This document shows positions 53,681 through 64,000 of a DNA stretch of 64,000 nucleotides, piece after piece. The DNA is taken from positions 78,380-142,379 of the forward strand of contig SSNU01000143.1 of the NCBI GenBank assembly GCA_012064415.1. The letters run 5' to 3'. Each line of letters opens with the position of its first letter. Position 1 is the first letter of the stretch. The DNA is from Gyrodactylus bullatarudis (taxonomy: Eukaryota > Platyhelminthes > Monogenea > Gyrodactylidea > Gyrodactylidae). A model generated the notes under the pieces. The model ran no database searches. It worked only from the letters and a program-made list of their open reading frames with translations, and was not told the DNA's origin. A program made the position numbers and the translations under genes.

Positions 53681-54000
53681 TGACCATTGATTAAGTTATT
53701 TTTGCTACAGCGTCTTCCTGATATGATAGAGAGAAAATTCGAAGTGGAAATGATTCAGAACAAAAGATTAAGATCATCTACAAAATTTCATCAACCTGTT
53801 GAAAAGTTTGAGATTCTGGTAGCAAAATATATTTGGAACCCTAGAAATTTTGTAGGGGGAATATTGCTAGATTCTGATTGGCTGACAAATGCTCAATTTC
53901 TTGGTCTATTATTCATGAGTTTCAGGGTAGAAATGGTATATAAGTAACGTGTACTTCCACATGCACACAACTCTCGTCAGAGCTTTTACTTGTATTCCCC
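53681..54000 (+). repeat. Dispersed repeat R, copy 3, right part
   Basis: Block b: TTTTTGCTACAGCGTCTTCC, TTCTGATTGGCTGACAAATG, TGGTATATAAGTAACGTGTA, ACACAACTCTCGTCAGAGC. Continues the R copy interrupted at 51203. Confidence 0.85.
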
Positions 54001-54967
54001 TATCACGCTATGTACACGAATATGTTCTCGACCAATCAAATTTGAGCACGCAGCATCAATCAACCAAGAATCATCCAATAATTCTAATATGCCAAGTGCA
54101 CGTTATAATAATTTTTAATTTTTAAACGCCTAGAAAGATTTTTTCAGTGTATTATTATTTACGAGGCCTGACTGATTAATAAAATAGAAATTCTACAAAA
54201 TCCATATTTTCTCCAAAACTTTTATCAAACGAAGTTTGAAAATAAGTAGAATTTACCCCACGCCATGCTGAAATTAAATAAATATATATTAAAAAATTTT
54301 TTTGAATTAGTTAAAAAATTATCCCTCTTTTCTCTACCCCTCTAAAAAGTTTTCTCATGCATGTAAGTACTTGGTTTGAAAATTACTTTTGAAGAATGTA
54401 GGTTCAATAGACAGGCATTATTGATTCAAGATTGAAAACTAGAATAATTATGGTTGGCTTTGAATCATTTATAACGGCTAATTAGTAGTAAATACAACTA
54501 AAACTTACTAGATTTTTTAAACGGGTTCATCTAAAAAAAATTTTTAGCAACGTAATTTTTTTACGGGTTTTGTTTCTTGGCATTGAAGATTTAAAAATTA
54601 TTAATCAATTGGACAGTCATGAAGTTATCAATTGTTTCGGGGAATAGATTTTTCACTTTGAAAATTTATCTGTGCTTTTAATTACGGAATCTGAAATCTT
54701 TAATGAATATTAGAATGAGTAGTTATATCATATAATGACCGTCTTCTGAAGTCTCGTTATGCAAGTACTCATGATCTAAACTTAGTTCAATTTTATTTAA
54801 AAACCTGAGTATTCTTATTTGCCCAGATCTAAAACCCATTCAACCTTAATATTAATCAGATGATCCGTTGGAGAATCAAACTTAAAGAACAAAAACCTGA
54901 GTCTCCTTTATTAATCATTTTTGAAGTTCATCTTCTCTATCCATATAAATGCAACCGATTCTCCCCT
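54001..54967. other. Intergenic, no gene recognised
   Basis: AT-rich with nothing I can support on either strand. Confidence 0.5.
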
Positions 54968-55801
54968 ATTTTTTTTTGTTAGACGAATTTCTTATATTTA
55001 AATAAAATTGATAATTACAAAATAATAAAGTAATCTTTATAGGGGTTTTCGTTCAAGGCAAAATAAATGAAAAATGATGTATAAAAAAATAAAATATAAA
55101 ATAAAATGTTCTATCAATTCATCAAATTGGCGAATGAGATTAGTAATCTATGATAGCTAATCATTAGGTTATAAAATATGAAAAACTAGTGTCTGCAATC
55201 AAAACGAAAATCATCTGGTTAATGGAGGTATGAATAAAGTAAAGACTTAGAGTAATCTAATTTAGATCTAATGTGTGACATGAAAGATTTAAGATTAGTC
55301 AGGTCATTACAACCAGACAATTTATATTTTAAATTAATAGCGTTGAAATTAGATAATAGGTAATTAGCATCGTATTTAGAATTCCTGAGATTATAGTTAT
55401 CCTCAGAAACGGAATAGGACTCAGAAAATTTTTAAACTATGAACGCATATCTACGAACCTGAGATCAAGATGAGTGCATTGTACGAGTCCAGGTGGGGAT
55501 ATAAAGAATGTAAAAATCTATATTGTACCCGCTCAATTGTTAAAGATTGAGCATTATTCAAGTTAGGTAGAAGAGGGAAAATATAGTCAAAAAGAGGAAA
55601 TACCAATGACTTGTAAGCTTTTAGTCTTACGTCACTGGATTTAGAGAATTTTCTAATAGAATATATTATAGTATTAATTCTAGAAATGTTAAAAAGAGGA
55701 TCAATTTTTAAATTAGATGACATACTGAAACCCAGATCTAAAGTTAAGGAGACAATTTCTCCAGGAAGTACAGAATTGTTTGTTTTCCTCAGAATTGCCA
55801 T
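54968..55801 (-). pseudogene. CR1-like LINE copy 4, 3' fragment
   Basis: Minus strand, ending in a T run (plus reading) at 54968-54977 followed by TGTTAGACGAA, as in copy 1. 55801-55451 is open: LPGEIVSLTLDLGFSMSSNL, FSKSSDVRLKAYKSLVFPLF, IERVQYRFLHSLYPHLDSYN; then frame breaks; the tail KSFMSHIRSKLDYSKSLLYS lies near 55,290-55,230. Only the RT thumb and C terminus are present; truncated at about 55,800. Confidence 0.85.
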
Positions 55802-56065
55802 TCATATATATTTCCTAGACCTTTTCAAAAATTCTTTTCTAAAATTCATTCTGACTTTGACTGAAAGTAAGCCCTTACTGAGTCTGTTCTATTATTTAAT
55901 CATTATTATTATTATTATTCATGAGAATATTCCCTTTCTATTTTCTCCAGATTTATTTTAGATCTGGTCCAAAAGGAATGATGAGCTTTCTCAATTTATC
56001 TATTACTGTCTATGCTCATCATATTGACTCACAATTTCGAGATCTGATTAAAAAAATTATTTATC

Positions 56066-56302
56066 TCATATCTTGATACTAGTGTTTATAAATGTAGCTT
56101 CGTCTCTAAAAATTCTACGAGAACAAGTTGGATTTATTATTAACGTAAATCCATTTGCTTTTGTTAACTTGATATTAATAATAAATCCTAAATCATAAAC
56201 GTGGATAACTTCTCCTTCGAGCTGCACTCTCATATAAATTGAAGTCAGTGCCTCAACATCCTTTCTGCCGCAAACTTTAATTTTTGACAATAAAAACCTC
56301 AT
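56066..56302 (-). CDS. Unrecognised 78-residue open frame
   Basis: Starts MRFLLSKIKVCGRKDVEALT and contains SIYMRVQLEGEVIHVYDLGF, GFTLIINPTCSRRIFRDEAT. Balanced composition, with charged and aromatic residues spaced as in a folded beta-rich protein. It lies downstream of, and on the same strand as, 56673-57086. I do not recognise the family. A piece of an endogenous viral or host gene is possible, but nothing in it decides this. Confidence 0.3.
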   Translation of the reverse strand: MRFLLSKIKVCGRKDVEALTSIYMRVQLEGEVIHVYDLGFIINIKLTKANGFTLIINPTCSRRIFRDEATFINTSIKI

Positions 56303-56672
56303 TAGTCACTCCTTTAGAGTTTTTACAGATTTTTTCGATTCAGAGGTTATTATCTCTATTTTCCGACTAACTTAGTTCTTGCCCTTCTTTAGTTACAGTC
56401 CTACGTGTCAGAAGAGAGGTTGAGTCAAAAACGTGTTCTTGAAAATATAGAGAATAACTTTACCCGAATTCAATGAGACACTTATTGAGGATTCAGAAAT
56501 TAAGCGAATATTTAGTAATGCAGCTTATATTTCGCCTGATGTCTTCAGACCGTTGATATATAGAGAAAAATTTAACACATAAATGTTCTTTGTAATCCTC
56601 TGATTGCTTGAATCAATTAAATTCATTAAAGATGGGGAAGGAGAGGATCACACTGCTGGTTTCCAGGGTCCG

Positions 56673-57086
56673 TTACGTTTTCTGCCATTTTTTCTTTATA
56701 GCAGGTGAAGAATTGTTAGAAACTTTTGATTTGTTAATTACTGGTACAGAGTTAATTTGATTATCAACTTTCGTTAACTTTTCTGAGTTCGCAATTTTGC
56801 TCTCATTAGTAATAGTTGCTTTACCAGAGGACTGGAGTTGATTTGGTTGAGACGTATATTCAACTACTTGCTCATTTGGTTCACTAGTTTTATCAATCTC
56901 ACTTGTTTCTGCTTTCTGATTTGAGCTTGCAGGGCCCATCATCAGAAATCTAGCGATTTTTTTTCTGTGGGAATCGCTTTTTTCCCTCGATACCAAATAG
57001 TGTTGCCAATTCTTTCTGCTTACTCGTTCTCTGACTGCTCGATAAACACATGGATCAGCTTGGTACCAGATACTGAAGTTGCTCAT
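56673..57086 (-). CDS. Unrecognised 137-residue open frame, disordered C terminus
   Basis: Starts MSNFSIWYQADPCVYRAVRE, with a compact N-terminal part (RVSRKNWQHYLVSREKSDSH, RKKIARFLMMGPASS) and then a Gln/Asn/Ser/Lys-rich tail (EPNEQVVEYTSQPNQLQSSG, NKSKVSNNSSPAIKKKWQKT) typical of disordered regions. Less AT-rich than its surroundings over the first 150 bases. The 370 bases between it and 56066-56302 hold no open frame. Domain unknown, no homology recognised. Confidence 0.35.
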   Translation of the reverse strand: MSNFSIWYQADPCVYRAVRERVSRKNWQHYLVSREKSDSHRKKIARFLMMGPASSNQKAETSEIDKTSEPNEQVVEYTSQPNQLQSSGKATITNESKIANSEKLTKVDNQINSVPVINKSKVSNNSSPAIKKKWQKT

Positions 57087-58244
57087 ATCAGCAGTGTGGT
57101 TTATATTGCAAAGGTGCGAAGATGTTCCTTGATTCTTATTTTCACTGGTCTAACAATTGATAAAGAGTGTTGAAAAACAGAGTTAGGAGAGTTGACTCGG
57201 TTAAGCCTTGTGTGGACGATTAAATTATGAAAAAAACTATGGTACATTTTTTGTGGATTTTTAAAATCCTGCTCTATCTAAAAAGGAATTGAAAGTTTTT
57301 ATAATTTATCTCAAATAGAAAGTATTCTAGTATTTCTTATGTATATTCGTAAAATAACTTGTATTGTCTGTTTCTTATTCAATTTCTATCAAAAATTATT
57401 AAAATTTCAAAGGTAATACTATTTGCCAATAATTCATAAACTCTACAGATACTCAAATACATTTAAGATTGTATTTTTTTCATTTCAAGAATCTATGAAA
57501 ACTCACCCAATCCAAATTTATCCTGTATTAGTTATAACTAAATTTTTGAAAACGTCAATTCTTTACAAATGTCAGAGTCTAATTCAATTTCTTGAGATGA
57601 TCCTACTTGTAATTGCTAAATGTCACAATATTCAAGAACTTTCCAAGTTGATGACAGTTATATTATCTTTTTGTATGGTTTTAAAAAAAATTTTAGATAC
57701 ATAAGACGACATTTTTTCAGTCGCGCTTTTTCACGATCTGCTAATTACAACGCAAAAACTATATTTCGACATAATAACCTCAAAATTTTTTTTATAAAAT
57801 TTCCATGAAATTAAGCAGTATCTCATTTAACTATGAAAAAATGTAGATTCTGTTACTGTATTTTGGTTATTTTAAAAATGAAATAACAGTTGCTATGAAA
57901 ACTAGTTTTTCATTCATGACTTAGTTTTCTAATAATGATTAGAAATTTTACTTGAAAATATACGAAAATTTTCATGATTAATAAATTATTAGTGCAAATT
58001 CCAAATATTCAATTCGCTATTACTCCATTGTGTTTCTTCTCTAAAGAGGAATTAAACAATCAAAATTATAAGGATGTTTTACAGGTTAAAGCTCTGTAAA
58101 GTGAGATAGCTTGTGAAAAATATCAAAAGTATTTGAAATCCCAAATTTAGACCAATAAAATAACATTATTATTTTAGGTGTTTACAATTCTTGAAGCTAT
58201 CGCATAAAAAATCTATGTATCTAGGATTTTTTTTGTAAATTTTC
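57087..58244. other. Intergenic, no gene recognised
   Basis: AT-rich. Short frames at 57423-57808 have no family features. A fragment near 58085-58105 (TTTTACAGGTTAAAGCTCTG) recalls the end of block b of repeat R, but is too short to call. Confidence 0.45.
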
Positions 58245-58645
58245 TCTGAAATAATTCAATTTCAGCAATACATCAGTACCTTGTGAATATTTTTCATTGA
58301 TATTTGAAACTCATGTCATGTACCAAATTTCAAGAGGATATCGGATAAATACAATTAAATATTTTTTTCTATCATATAAAAAGATTATTGTTCCTACTTA
58401 AAGGGAATTTTAAAACTAATCTTCTCACGAAATTTCAGGTGGATACCATGCTATTCAAGACCATGGAGTGAATTTAAAATGGACTGGCAAAAATCGATAT
58501 TGAGTTTTTTGATGAAATTTTTATGTAAATCCAATTCCATCCCAATTCTATCCCCCATACCCTTGTACGCATTCAACATGTAATTACAAATATCAATGAA
58601 AAATATTCACAAGGTACTGATGTATTGCTGAATTATTTCAGATAA
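58245..58645. repeat. Foldback element with about 55-bp arms
   Basis: 58245-58305 (TGAAATAATTCAATTTCAGC, AATACATCAGTACCTTGTGA) is the reverse complement of 58590-58642, nearly without mismatch. The 285-base loop has no coding sequence. Confidence 0.85.
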
Positions 58646-58839
58646 AAATAGAATATTCGATACGTATGCCTAATCATTAGTATACAATTATAATAAATAT
58701 CATTCTTCAGGGGGCAGAGAGGTAGGGATCACTTTACAAATACAAAAGTGAAATAATTTTTACAGTAATGAATTTTTTTTGAAATCTGCATGTTGTAATA
58801 GTCATAATTAATGTAAAAAATCGTATATGTGAAAAGTAC

Positions 58840-59150
58840 TGATTTCAACAAAATCAAACTGGTTTTTGCAATCAGTGAGGATCGGGATAGAGAAGAGATT
58901 TAGAGTAATCAAATTTTTGATCTTAAATGTCCAATAATAGTTTTAATGGAATTAAGATTATCACAATTAGACAAATCAATTTTTTCATAGAGAATGTTAT
59001 AGAAGGAAAGAAGAATATTGTTTTGATACCTCAATAGTGATGAATAAAAATAATATTTTAGGCACGATGGGGATTTTTTCGAAGTACATAAGAACGAATG
59101 TGGTTCAGCCAATTGCTGAAAATTCTTAATTTGACATGAGCAAGGTATAA
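58840..59150 (-). pseudogene. CR1-like LINE fragment 5, C terminus
   Basis: Minus strand: LAEPHSFLCTSKKSPSCLKY, IKTIIGHLRSKI followed by DYSKSLLYPDPH in the next frame, matching the tail LKSFMSHIRSKLDYSKSLLY of copy 4. Only the last 80 or so residues remain. Confidence 0.65.
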
Positions 59151-59214
59151 TTATTTTCTGATATGAAATGAAGCATTGAAGATTTTAAATTATCATTCCG
59201 CATTCAACATTTTA

Positions 59215-59470
59215 AGTCAAATTGAAAATTCTCACCCAAGCTCTGTTCATTTTGATAGAAAGTGCGTTTGTGTGAGTAAAGGACCCTATACTATACAAGA
59301 AGAGGAGAATAGTTTGAGAGCTCTAATCGACATAATTGTATTCGCACCTATGTATGTACAGATGGTCGACCCCATGACTTATTATTAGAGGGATGGGGGG
59401 TTATAAGATTGGGAAAACTTGATTTACTTCTGCTTTAGCTCATTTGGCTAAAGCATTTTCCTTTTAAGTC
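59215..59470 (+). repeat. Dispersed repeat R, copy 4, diverged
   Basis: Block a order kept (TAGAAAGTGCGTTTGTGTGAG, CGACCCCATGACTTATTATT, GGGATTGGGAAAA-like, TTCTGCTTTAGCTCATTTGG) with many substitutions and a deletion. The inverted repeat is degraded. Confidence 0.7.
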
Positions 59471-59997
59471 AAATTGAAAATTTTAAAGCTAACATTCGAA
59501 AATATATGTTGCGTCTTATTTGTGTTGAAATTCCCATTTGTGTTTAAACTCAAACCGATCGTCCCAGATTTTTTTCAACGTTCAGATTTTGTATCATCAA
59601 CAATTCTTTACGTTCTTGTCTTGCCTGATTTGAAAAAGTCTTCAATATTCCGATGGAGATAGTCGAATATGATGCATTTATCTTCACCCCTTCCGAAAAT
59701 CGATATTAGCAAACCATTTGTTTTTGGATCAGAATTTCACGAGGATCATGAATATGCATATTATTTTTGTCATATCGGCTTATTAAAAGATTAGATTTTA
59801 AGATTTGAATTTCGCGCCATGAAATTTTTGTCATAATTTTTTTGGCAAGCGATGAAATTCATAGGCAAAGTTAATTTCTTATTAAATCTGAATAATATCC
59901 CTCAGAAAAATACTGTATTTTCAAAAAGAAATTTTCGAATGATGTTTTTTTCATTTACAAAATTTATTTATTCATTGTATTGCTAAGCTAATTTTAT

Positions 59998-60300
59998 AAA
60001 TCCGGGAAGTGATTGAACCTATCAGAGGATCCTAATTTTATTAATAATTCTGTATATATATCCAGCCGGTGTAAAAGTCTTATGAGAACCGGTGAAATAG
60101 AAGCTTTATTACTAATTACTCACTTGTCTTCCAATCCTCACAATAAATTTTTCATCAAAACCTGAATCTTATTCAGGGATAGGAGTAAAAAGTAGGTTTG
60201 TCATTAAATGAAAATTTAGGACCCCGTTCAAATCGATTCATATCTCTGAGAAAAAAGAGAGTACTTTTTAACAGTACTCCCTCTTTAATAACTGTGTAAA
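59998..60300 (+). repeat. Copy of the 39,000-39,370 repeat, upstream of a gypsy gag
   Basis: GGGAAGTGATTGAACCTATC, TCCAGCCGGTGTAAAAGTCT and ATTACTCACTTGTCTTCCAA match the minus strand of 39000-39370. Here it precedes a gag frame by about 60 bases, so it could be the LTR or leader of that element; there it precedes an unrelated frame. Confidence 0.7.
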
Positions 60301-60339
60301 ATCCTTCTCAGAGTATTCAAAAAATCAAAAGATTTTTCA

Positions 60340-61140
60340 ACTAAACTGTTTAAAGGTTGCATCAGAAACAAAATAAAGCCGAAGAGTTTCATACGAGCAG
60401 CAAGAATAAAGTTCCAAGACATCAGGCAGAATGGTTTGCCACTGGAGAAATATTAAGAAAAGCAGCAGCAGAGGCTGAGCTACCAGAATTGTGCATAGAA
60501 AATCAGCTCATCTATGGTCTGGATGCGGGTGAAGTCAAGAATAAGTTGTGAATGGAAGATAAGACGATCACGCTGGATCAGCTGGAGGCACTAGCACTGG
60601 CGCATGAAAAGGTGGTAAAAAACCAAACTATGTTGATTGAGAGGACAGTAAATATTTTCCAACCGGTTACAGTGGCGATCAGACAACCTTACTATAAAAT
60701 ACACAAGGTATACGAGAATCATCTCATTTGTAGGAAGAAATCGGTTAAATGCTTCAGATGTCAGAGGATTGACCACTACAAAAAATTAATGTATTGCAGC
60801 TCAAGACAATGTGGACAACGTCGAGGAGCAACAGTGTGTTAACTCAATAAAGTTCATTGCCCTTTACTCGCCTTTGTGTTCTCTGAAATATGTTGATCTT
60901 AAGATAGCTAATAATTCAGTGAGATTTCTTGAGGATGGTAGTAGCACGTTGAACATCATTAGTGCAGATACAGTGTGGGAGAACAGACTGAAACTCCACT
61001 CCGCTGATAAGCTAAAGAGATTATCATTGTTCAATGGAAGTGGTTGTGATGTGGATAGAGTGGTTGTTATAAAAGGAAGTACAAGGCGTCGTTTGCGGTA
61101 GTGAAGACCAGTAAAAACATCATCAACAGAGAAACGTGTC
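60340..61140 (+). pseudogene. Ty3/gypsy gag and protease relic
   Basis: Three frames in order: QKQNKAEEFHTSSKNKVPRH.. and GEILRKAAAEAELPELCIEN, QLIYGLDAGEVKNKL (capsid C terminus); DKTITLDQLEALALAHEKVV, then a nucleocapsid zinc knuckle CFRCQRIDHYKK (the knuckle's last Cys is lost in a shift to another frame); then a protease start IKFIAL..VDLKIANNSVRF, LEDGSSTLNIISADTVWENR, where the catalytic DTG has become EDG. Capsid, knuckle and protease in this order identify a gypsy gag-pol. Stops and frameshifts mean it is dead; RT and integrase are absent downstream. Confidence 0.7.
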
Positions 61141-62065
61141 AAAGATTGCTACGCCGTTAATATTGTAGCATTAGTAGATAATGCATTTGTGGCAAGGACT
61201 GCAATTTGGACTATCGGCAGCCCCTGTATATTCCAGGAGGCAACAGAGACGAGGAGGTGAAGAAGCCTTGGCTGAAATCCCTAAATTTAGAGTTTTTCAA
61301 ATTGCCACAATTATTTGATAATAGAGTGGAAGACATACATATTCATATATCGTATACTTTATTTCTCCTCTTGAAAATAAACATAAGAAGAAAATATAGT
61401 GGTCGAATTAATATGTGAAACACTCTGAATATTTTGAACTGTCAATCTATTTAAAATGATAAATTTTTCAAATCAAGACCATTTGATACATTATAAAATT
61501 CTTTATCAATTGATATCTGAATGAATTTTTTTACCTTTTCATCTTTCCCTGTACAAGTAAAAATACTATTTTTCATTGAAGTTGAAAACGAACTAATATG
61601 TGAAACACTTTATATTAACCCAAAAATTCACCTTTTTCTTCTATAACATCGAAACATCTTTTATTCATGGAATTAATAAATGGTTTTACAGTAAAAATTT
61701 TTTTAAGGCAACAAATTTTCCTGGGTGCTCCTAAAAAAGGACCGTGACCTTTTGATATCTGTTTACATAATTATTTTATCATGTCAACGTGTATAGGCAA
61801 ATACAAATTTAATTCAAAGACATGGGGAAGCGTAAATTTTTGTCTGTCTAACCGTGTCTACACTACCCCCCACCCTGTCATGTCAGCTTTGTGTATAAAT
61901 TTATATGTATACAAGGAAATTTCGACTTAAAAAACATTGTTTTTTTAAGAGTGGGAATCTGTAAACTGGTCTCAGATGTTTATTCCAAATTTGTTTTCTG
62001 ACTTTTCTAGATTTCCTCATTTCTTAAACATGTTTATCACAAATTAAGTTAAGATAAAATAAAAA
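61141..62065. other. Intergenic, no gene recognised
   Basis: The motif AATATGTGAAACACT occurs twice (61411 and 61594). 61800-61920 is more GC-rich (ACTACCCCCCACCCTGTCAT) and could be the end of the Tigger-like element, but I found no matching inverted end beyond 63,462. Confidence 0.4.
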
Positions 62066-63462
62066 TTAATCAAAATTTATTCTTTCGAATGCTTTCGATA
62101 AAAACTGATTCGTCCTGAATAAGTTTTCTGCCTCATCGAATCTTCTAACCAACAGTGGATTTATTCTCACTAATGTCTTGTTGTTATAGAAGCTTTGAAC
62201 GAAATCATCGGCTGTGTGTTGTTCTGTTTGTAGCCTAGTTTCTTTAAGCTGGGTGATTTCAAAACATCTAGATATAGTCCTTACGGTGACGTTCTCCCAA
62301 GCTTGAGCAGCCATCTGACAGCATCTGTAGATGCTTATTGATTTTTCCACCAAATCGAAGTTTCTAGCTCTCTCGTTGAACCTTTCCATTCTCTCTTCTT
62401 CTAGTAATTGTCTGTATCCAGCCTTCCAGGATCGACCGATACCCATATCGATCGGTTGTGTAACATGAGTTGAATTCGCAGGGAAGAAACAAAAGTTCAA
62501 GTTTGGAAGATGCTCTGAGAACTGTCTTACTGCAGTTTTGTGAAAAGAAACACCATCCATAAAAAGTATCCCTCCTCGATTGTCCTGAATTAGCAGATCA
62601 TGTAGGTCCTTGAGAATACGCCACATGATTTCTGTATTCATCCACGCATTCTCTGATGACTCGTAAATAAATGGATATTCTGAAAAAATCATACAAATAA
62701 TAAAAATTTAGTTTCGAGTGAGATGTGAGAAGTTCTTACCTTGATTTATAGGCAACCAGCGGGGAGCACGACTCTTACCAATAATCATCAATTTCGATTT
62801 TTCTCCGACAGAATTAACCAGGAGAACAGCTGTGTATCTGGTTCTATTGTCCTTTACAGTTTTATCAGTGTTTCCTAAACATAAAAATTGAATAACTTAC
62901 CAATATGTTGGATACTCTTCTCAGGAGCTTGTTTCAAGACCCAGAGCACTTCATCCAAGTTAAAGATGTTATTTTCTTCATAAAAAAACAAAATATTGGG
63001 GAGATTTTCATAAAACTCTTGAGTAAAATCCAAAATTTCCGTTCCACAGAGCTGTTAAATAAATGAATAAGTCTAACCTTCTTGAACTTCATTTTTGCAT
63101 TTTTGATCACAGTAGAACAATAATGACTTGAACATTTGAAATTTGAGAATGTTCATACCTTCAGAAATTTGTCTAGCAATTTTTAAAACTCTGGACTGAC
63201 TAATAGGAATACTATTCCTTATTAGATAGAGTACTTCTTCAACTATTCTTGATGTCAAATCTGAGGTTCTGAGATTCGTTGAACAATTGAACATTCTGTC
63301 TTTCAAGGATTCCTCAGCCAGCTTTTCGACATGTTTGATTGTAGATCTAATCAATCTGACATTGTTTGATGTATAAGAGCTTATTAAATGCACTGGTAGA
63401 TTCATAGAGTAATGAACCTTGAGAATCTTGACTTTCCCGTGAATAGGAATTCTTGAACGCAT
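62066..63462 (-). CDS. Tigger/pogo-type transposase gene with introns, one of 26 nt
   Basis: Exon 1 (63462 to about 63076): two helix-turn-helix units (MRSRIPIHGKVKILKVHYSM, LIRSTIKHVEKLAEESLKDR, SQSRVLKIARQISEG). Exon 2 (63051-62901): LCGTEILDFTQEFYENLPNI, NNIFNLDEVLWVLKQAPEKS with the first catalytic Asp. A 26-nt GT..AG intron (62875-62900) joins it in phase to exon 3 (62874-62740): NTDKTVKDNRTRYTAVLLVN, GKSRAPRWLPINQ. A 60-nt intron (62680-62739) leads to exon 4 (62679-62066): FIYESSENAWMN, GGILFMDGVSFHKTAVRQFS (second Asp), NSTHVTQPIDMGIGRSWKAG (third Asp). The join between exons 1 and 2 is unresolved: removing GT..AG 63052-63077 breaks the frame, and reading through meets two stops. All three catalytic Asp remain, so it is recently active or domesticated. 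Confidence 0.8.
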
Positions 63463-63704
63463 GATTATGTATAAATTAAATCTAATTACTGAGCTCGCTT
63501 TTTATAGAATCTAGGCCAGTTATGATTGGTTTTTAATTTTTGCGCATATCTATGTCTATACATGTATGCATATATGTATTGATACATACACCTATGCCTG
63601 AGAGATATGAAATAGTCAATAGCTAAAATTCCTTTCTCGTGATTGGTTGGAAGTGAAGGCAACGCAAATCATATTCTTTCACACTTATCTGTCAATTCCA
63701 TTCC

Positions 63705-64000
63705 ATGTCTACTCCAACTAAACTGTACACTTTTTCCCAACGAGAGGAAATTCTCAAATTGATTGCAAATAGAGTTGACTATCGTATAGTTAATTCAAAA
63801 TTTGGAATTTCGAAATCTTATTTCTATAAATTAAAATCGAGTCATGCCTGCCAAGATGTCCTAAATACGTTGTGATCGAGGAAGAGTTGAAGCTTTACTG
63901 CTCAAGTGTTGAAGTAACGAAGTCAATGATCAAAACAGAAGCCAAATCAATTGCAAACCGTTTAGAATATGATGAATTTCAATGCTCCAGATCTTTTGTG
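63705..64000 (+). pseudogene. Second Tigger/pogo-type transposase, N-terminal part, runs off the window
   Basis: ATG at 63705: MSTPTKLYTFSQREEILKLI, NSKFGISKSYFYKLKSS, a psq-type helix-turn-helix; then a 1-base shift near 63855 and CPKYVVIEEELKLYCSSVEV, SMIKTEAKSIANRLEYDEFQ, CSRSFV, the CENP-B-type second helix-turn-helix (the F-x-x-S-x-x-W pattern). It is divergent from the minus-strand Tigger gene, with 243 bases between the two starts. The catalytic domain would lie beyond 64000. Confidence 0.65.

Noticed and set aside
56066..57086. Assignment of the two frames to an integrated RNA virus
   Set aside because: Gene order and a disordered protein are suggestive only; no diagnostic motif is visible, so I left them unnamed.
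1..64000. CRISPR arrays, prokaryotic operons, rRNA genes
   Set aside because: No regularly spaced short repeats with unique spacers, no conserved rRNA blocks, and eukaryotic splice signals are present.

Overview
The window is a TE-dense, AT-rich stretch of an animal nuclear genome, most likely a small arthropod and perhaps a mite or other chelicerate. That placement is an inference from the mix of Tc1, piggyBac, Tigger and KRBA2-type DNA transposons, Ty3/gypsy, CR1-like LINEs and Penelope-like elements (PLEs), plus one divergent Kunitz domain. There are no operons, ribosome-binding sites or CRISPR arrays. The few supportable introns have GT..AG ends; three are about 60-66 nt and one is only 26 nt. 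Host coding content is tiny: one F-box exon (5099-5501), one frameshifted secreted Kunitz-like gene (12405-12631) and one doubtful terminal exon (14812-14931). A 678-base assembly gap lies at 28230-28907.

Layout. 1-12 kb: an almost intact Tc1-like transposon with IR/DR-type ends, a repeat pair with a 54-nt invariant core, the F-box exon, a short TTAA-flanked MITE, a 2.7-kb decayed Tc1-like element with an in-phase intron, a TGTTA..TAACA MITE and two foldback repeats. 14-24 kb: PLE copies tail to tail, one carrying a 552-bp TG..CA solo-LTR-like insertion; an arthropod repeat protein of the cc8K15.2-like type; a foldback element holding a KRBA2-type integrase relic; a two-ORF LINE; and a perfect-ended 743-bp MITE. 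25-37 kb: a piggyBac transposase with one stop codon, a LINE cut by the assembly gap, PLEs inverted around a second piggyBac relic, a tRNA-like sequence and a longer cc8K15.2-like relic. 38-49 kb: further PLE tails, a 3.0-kb composite foldback element with piggyBac and integrase parts, and a Ty3/gypsy provirus lacking its 3' end. 49-64 kb: a tRNA-like sequence fused to a hammerhead ribozyme, a dispersed repeat R split by a LINE, more LINE tails, two unrecognised ORFs, a gypsy gag/protease relic and two Tigger-like genes.

Main discoveries. (1) At 49209-49320 a 73-nt tRNA-like Pol III unit runs directly into a complete minimal hammerhead ribozyme; four bases are shared between the tRNA acceptor stem and ribozyme stem I, so the two folds exclude each other. 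(2) Five PLE tails carry hammerhead-type motifs in which stem I and a self-complementary helix III are kept by paired changes. PLEs are the known mobilisers of hammerhead retrozymes, so the window may hold both a hammerhead retroposon and its driver. (3) MITEs with TGTTA..TAACA ends and 4-bp TATA duplications share their inner sequence with an element that contains a KRBA2/Ginger integrase relic, which names their likely parent. Everything here is read by eye; no similarity search, RNA folding or expression data were available.
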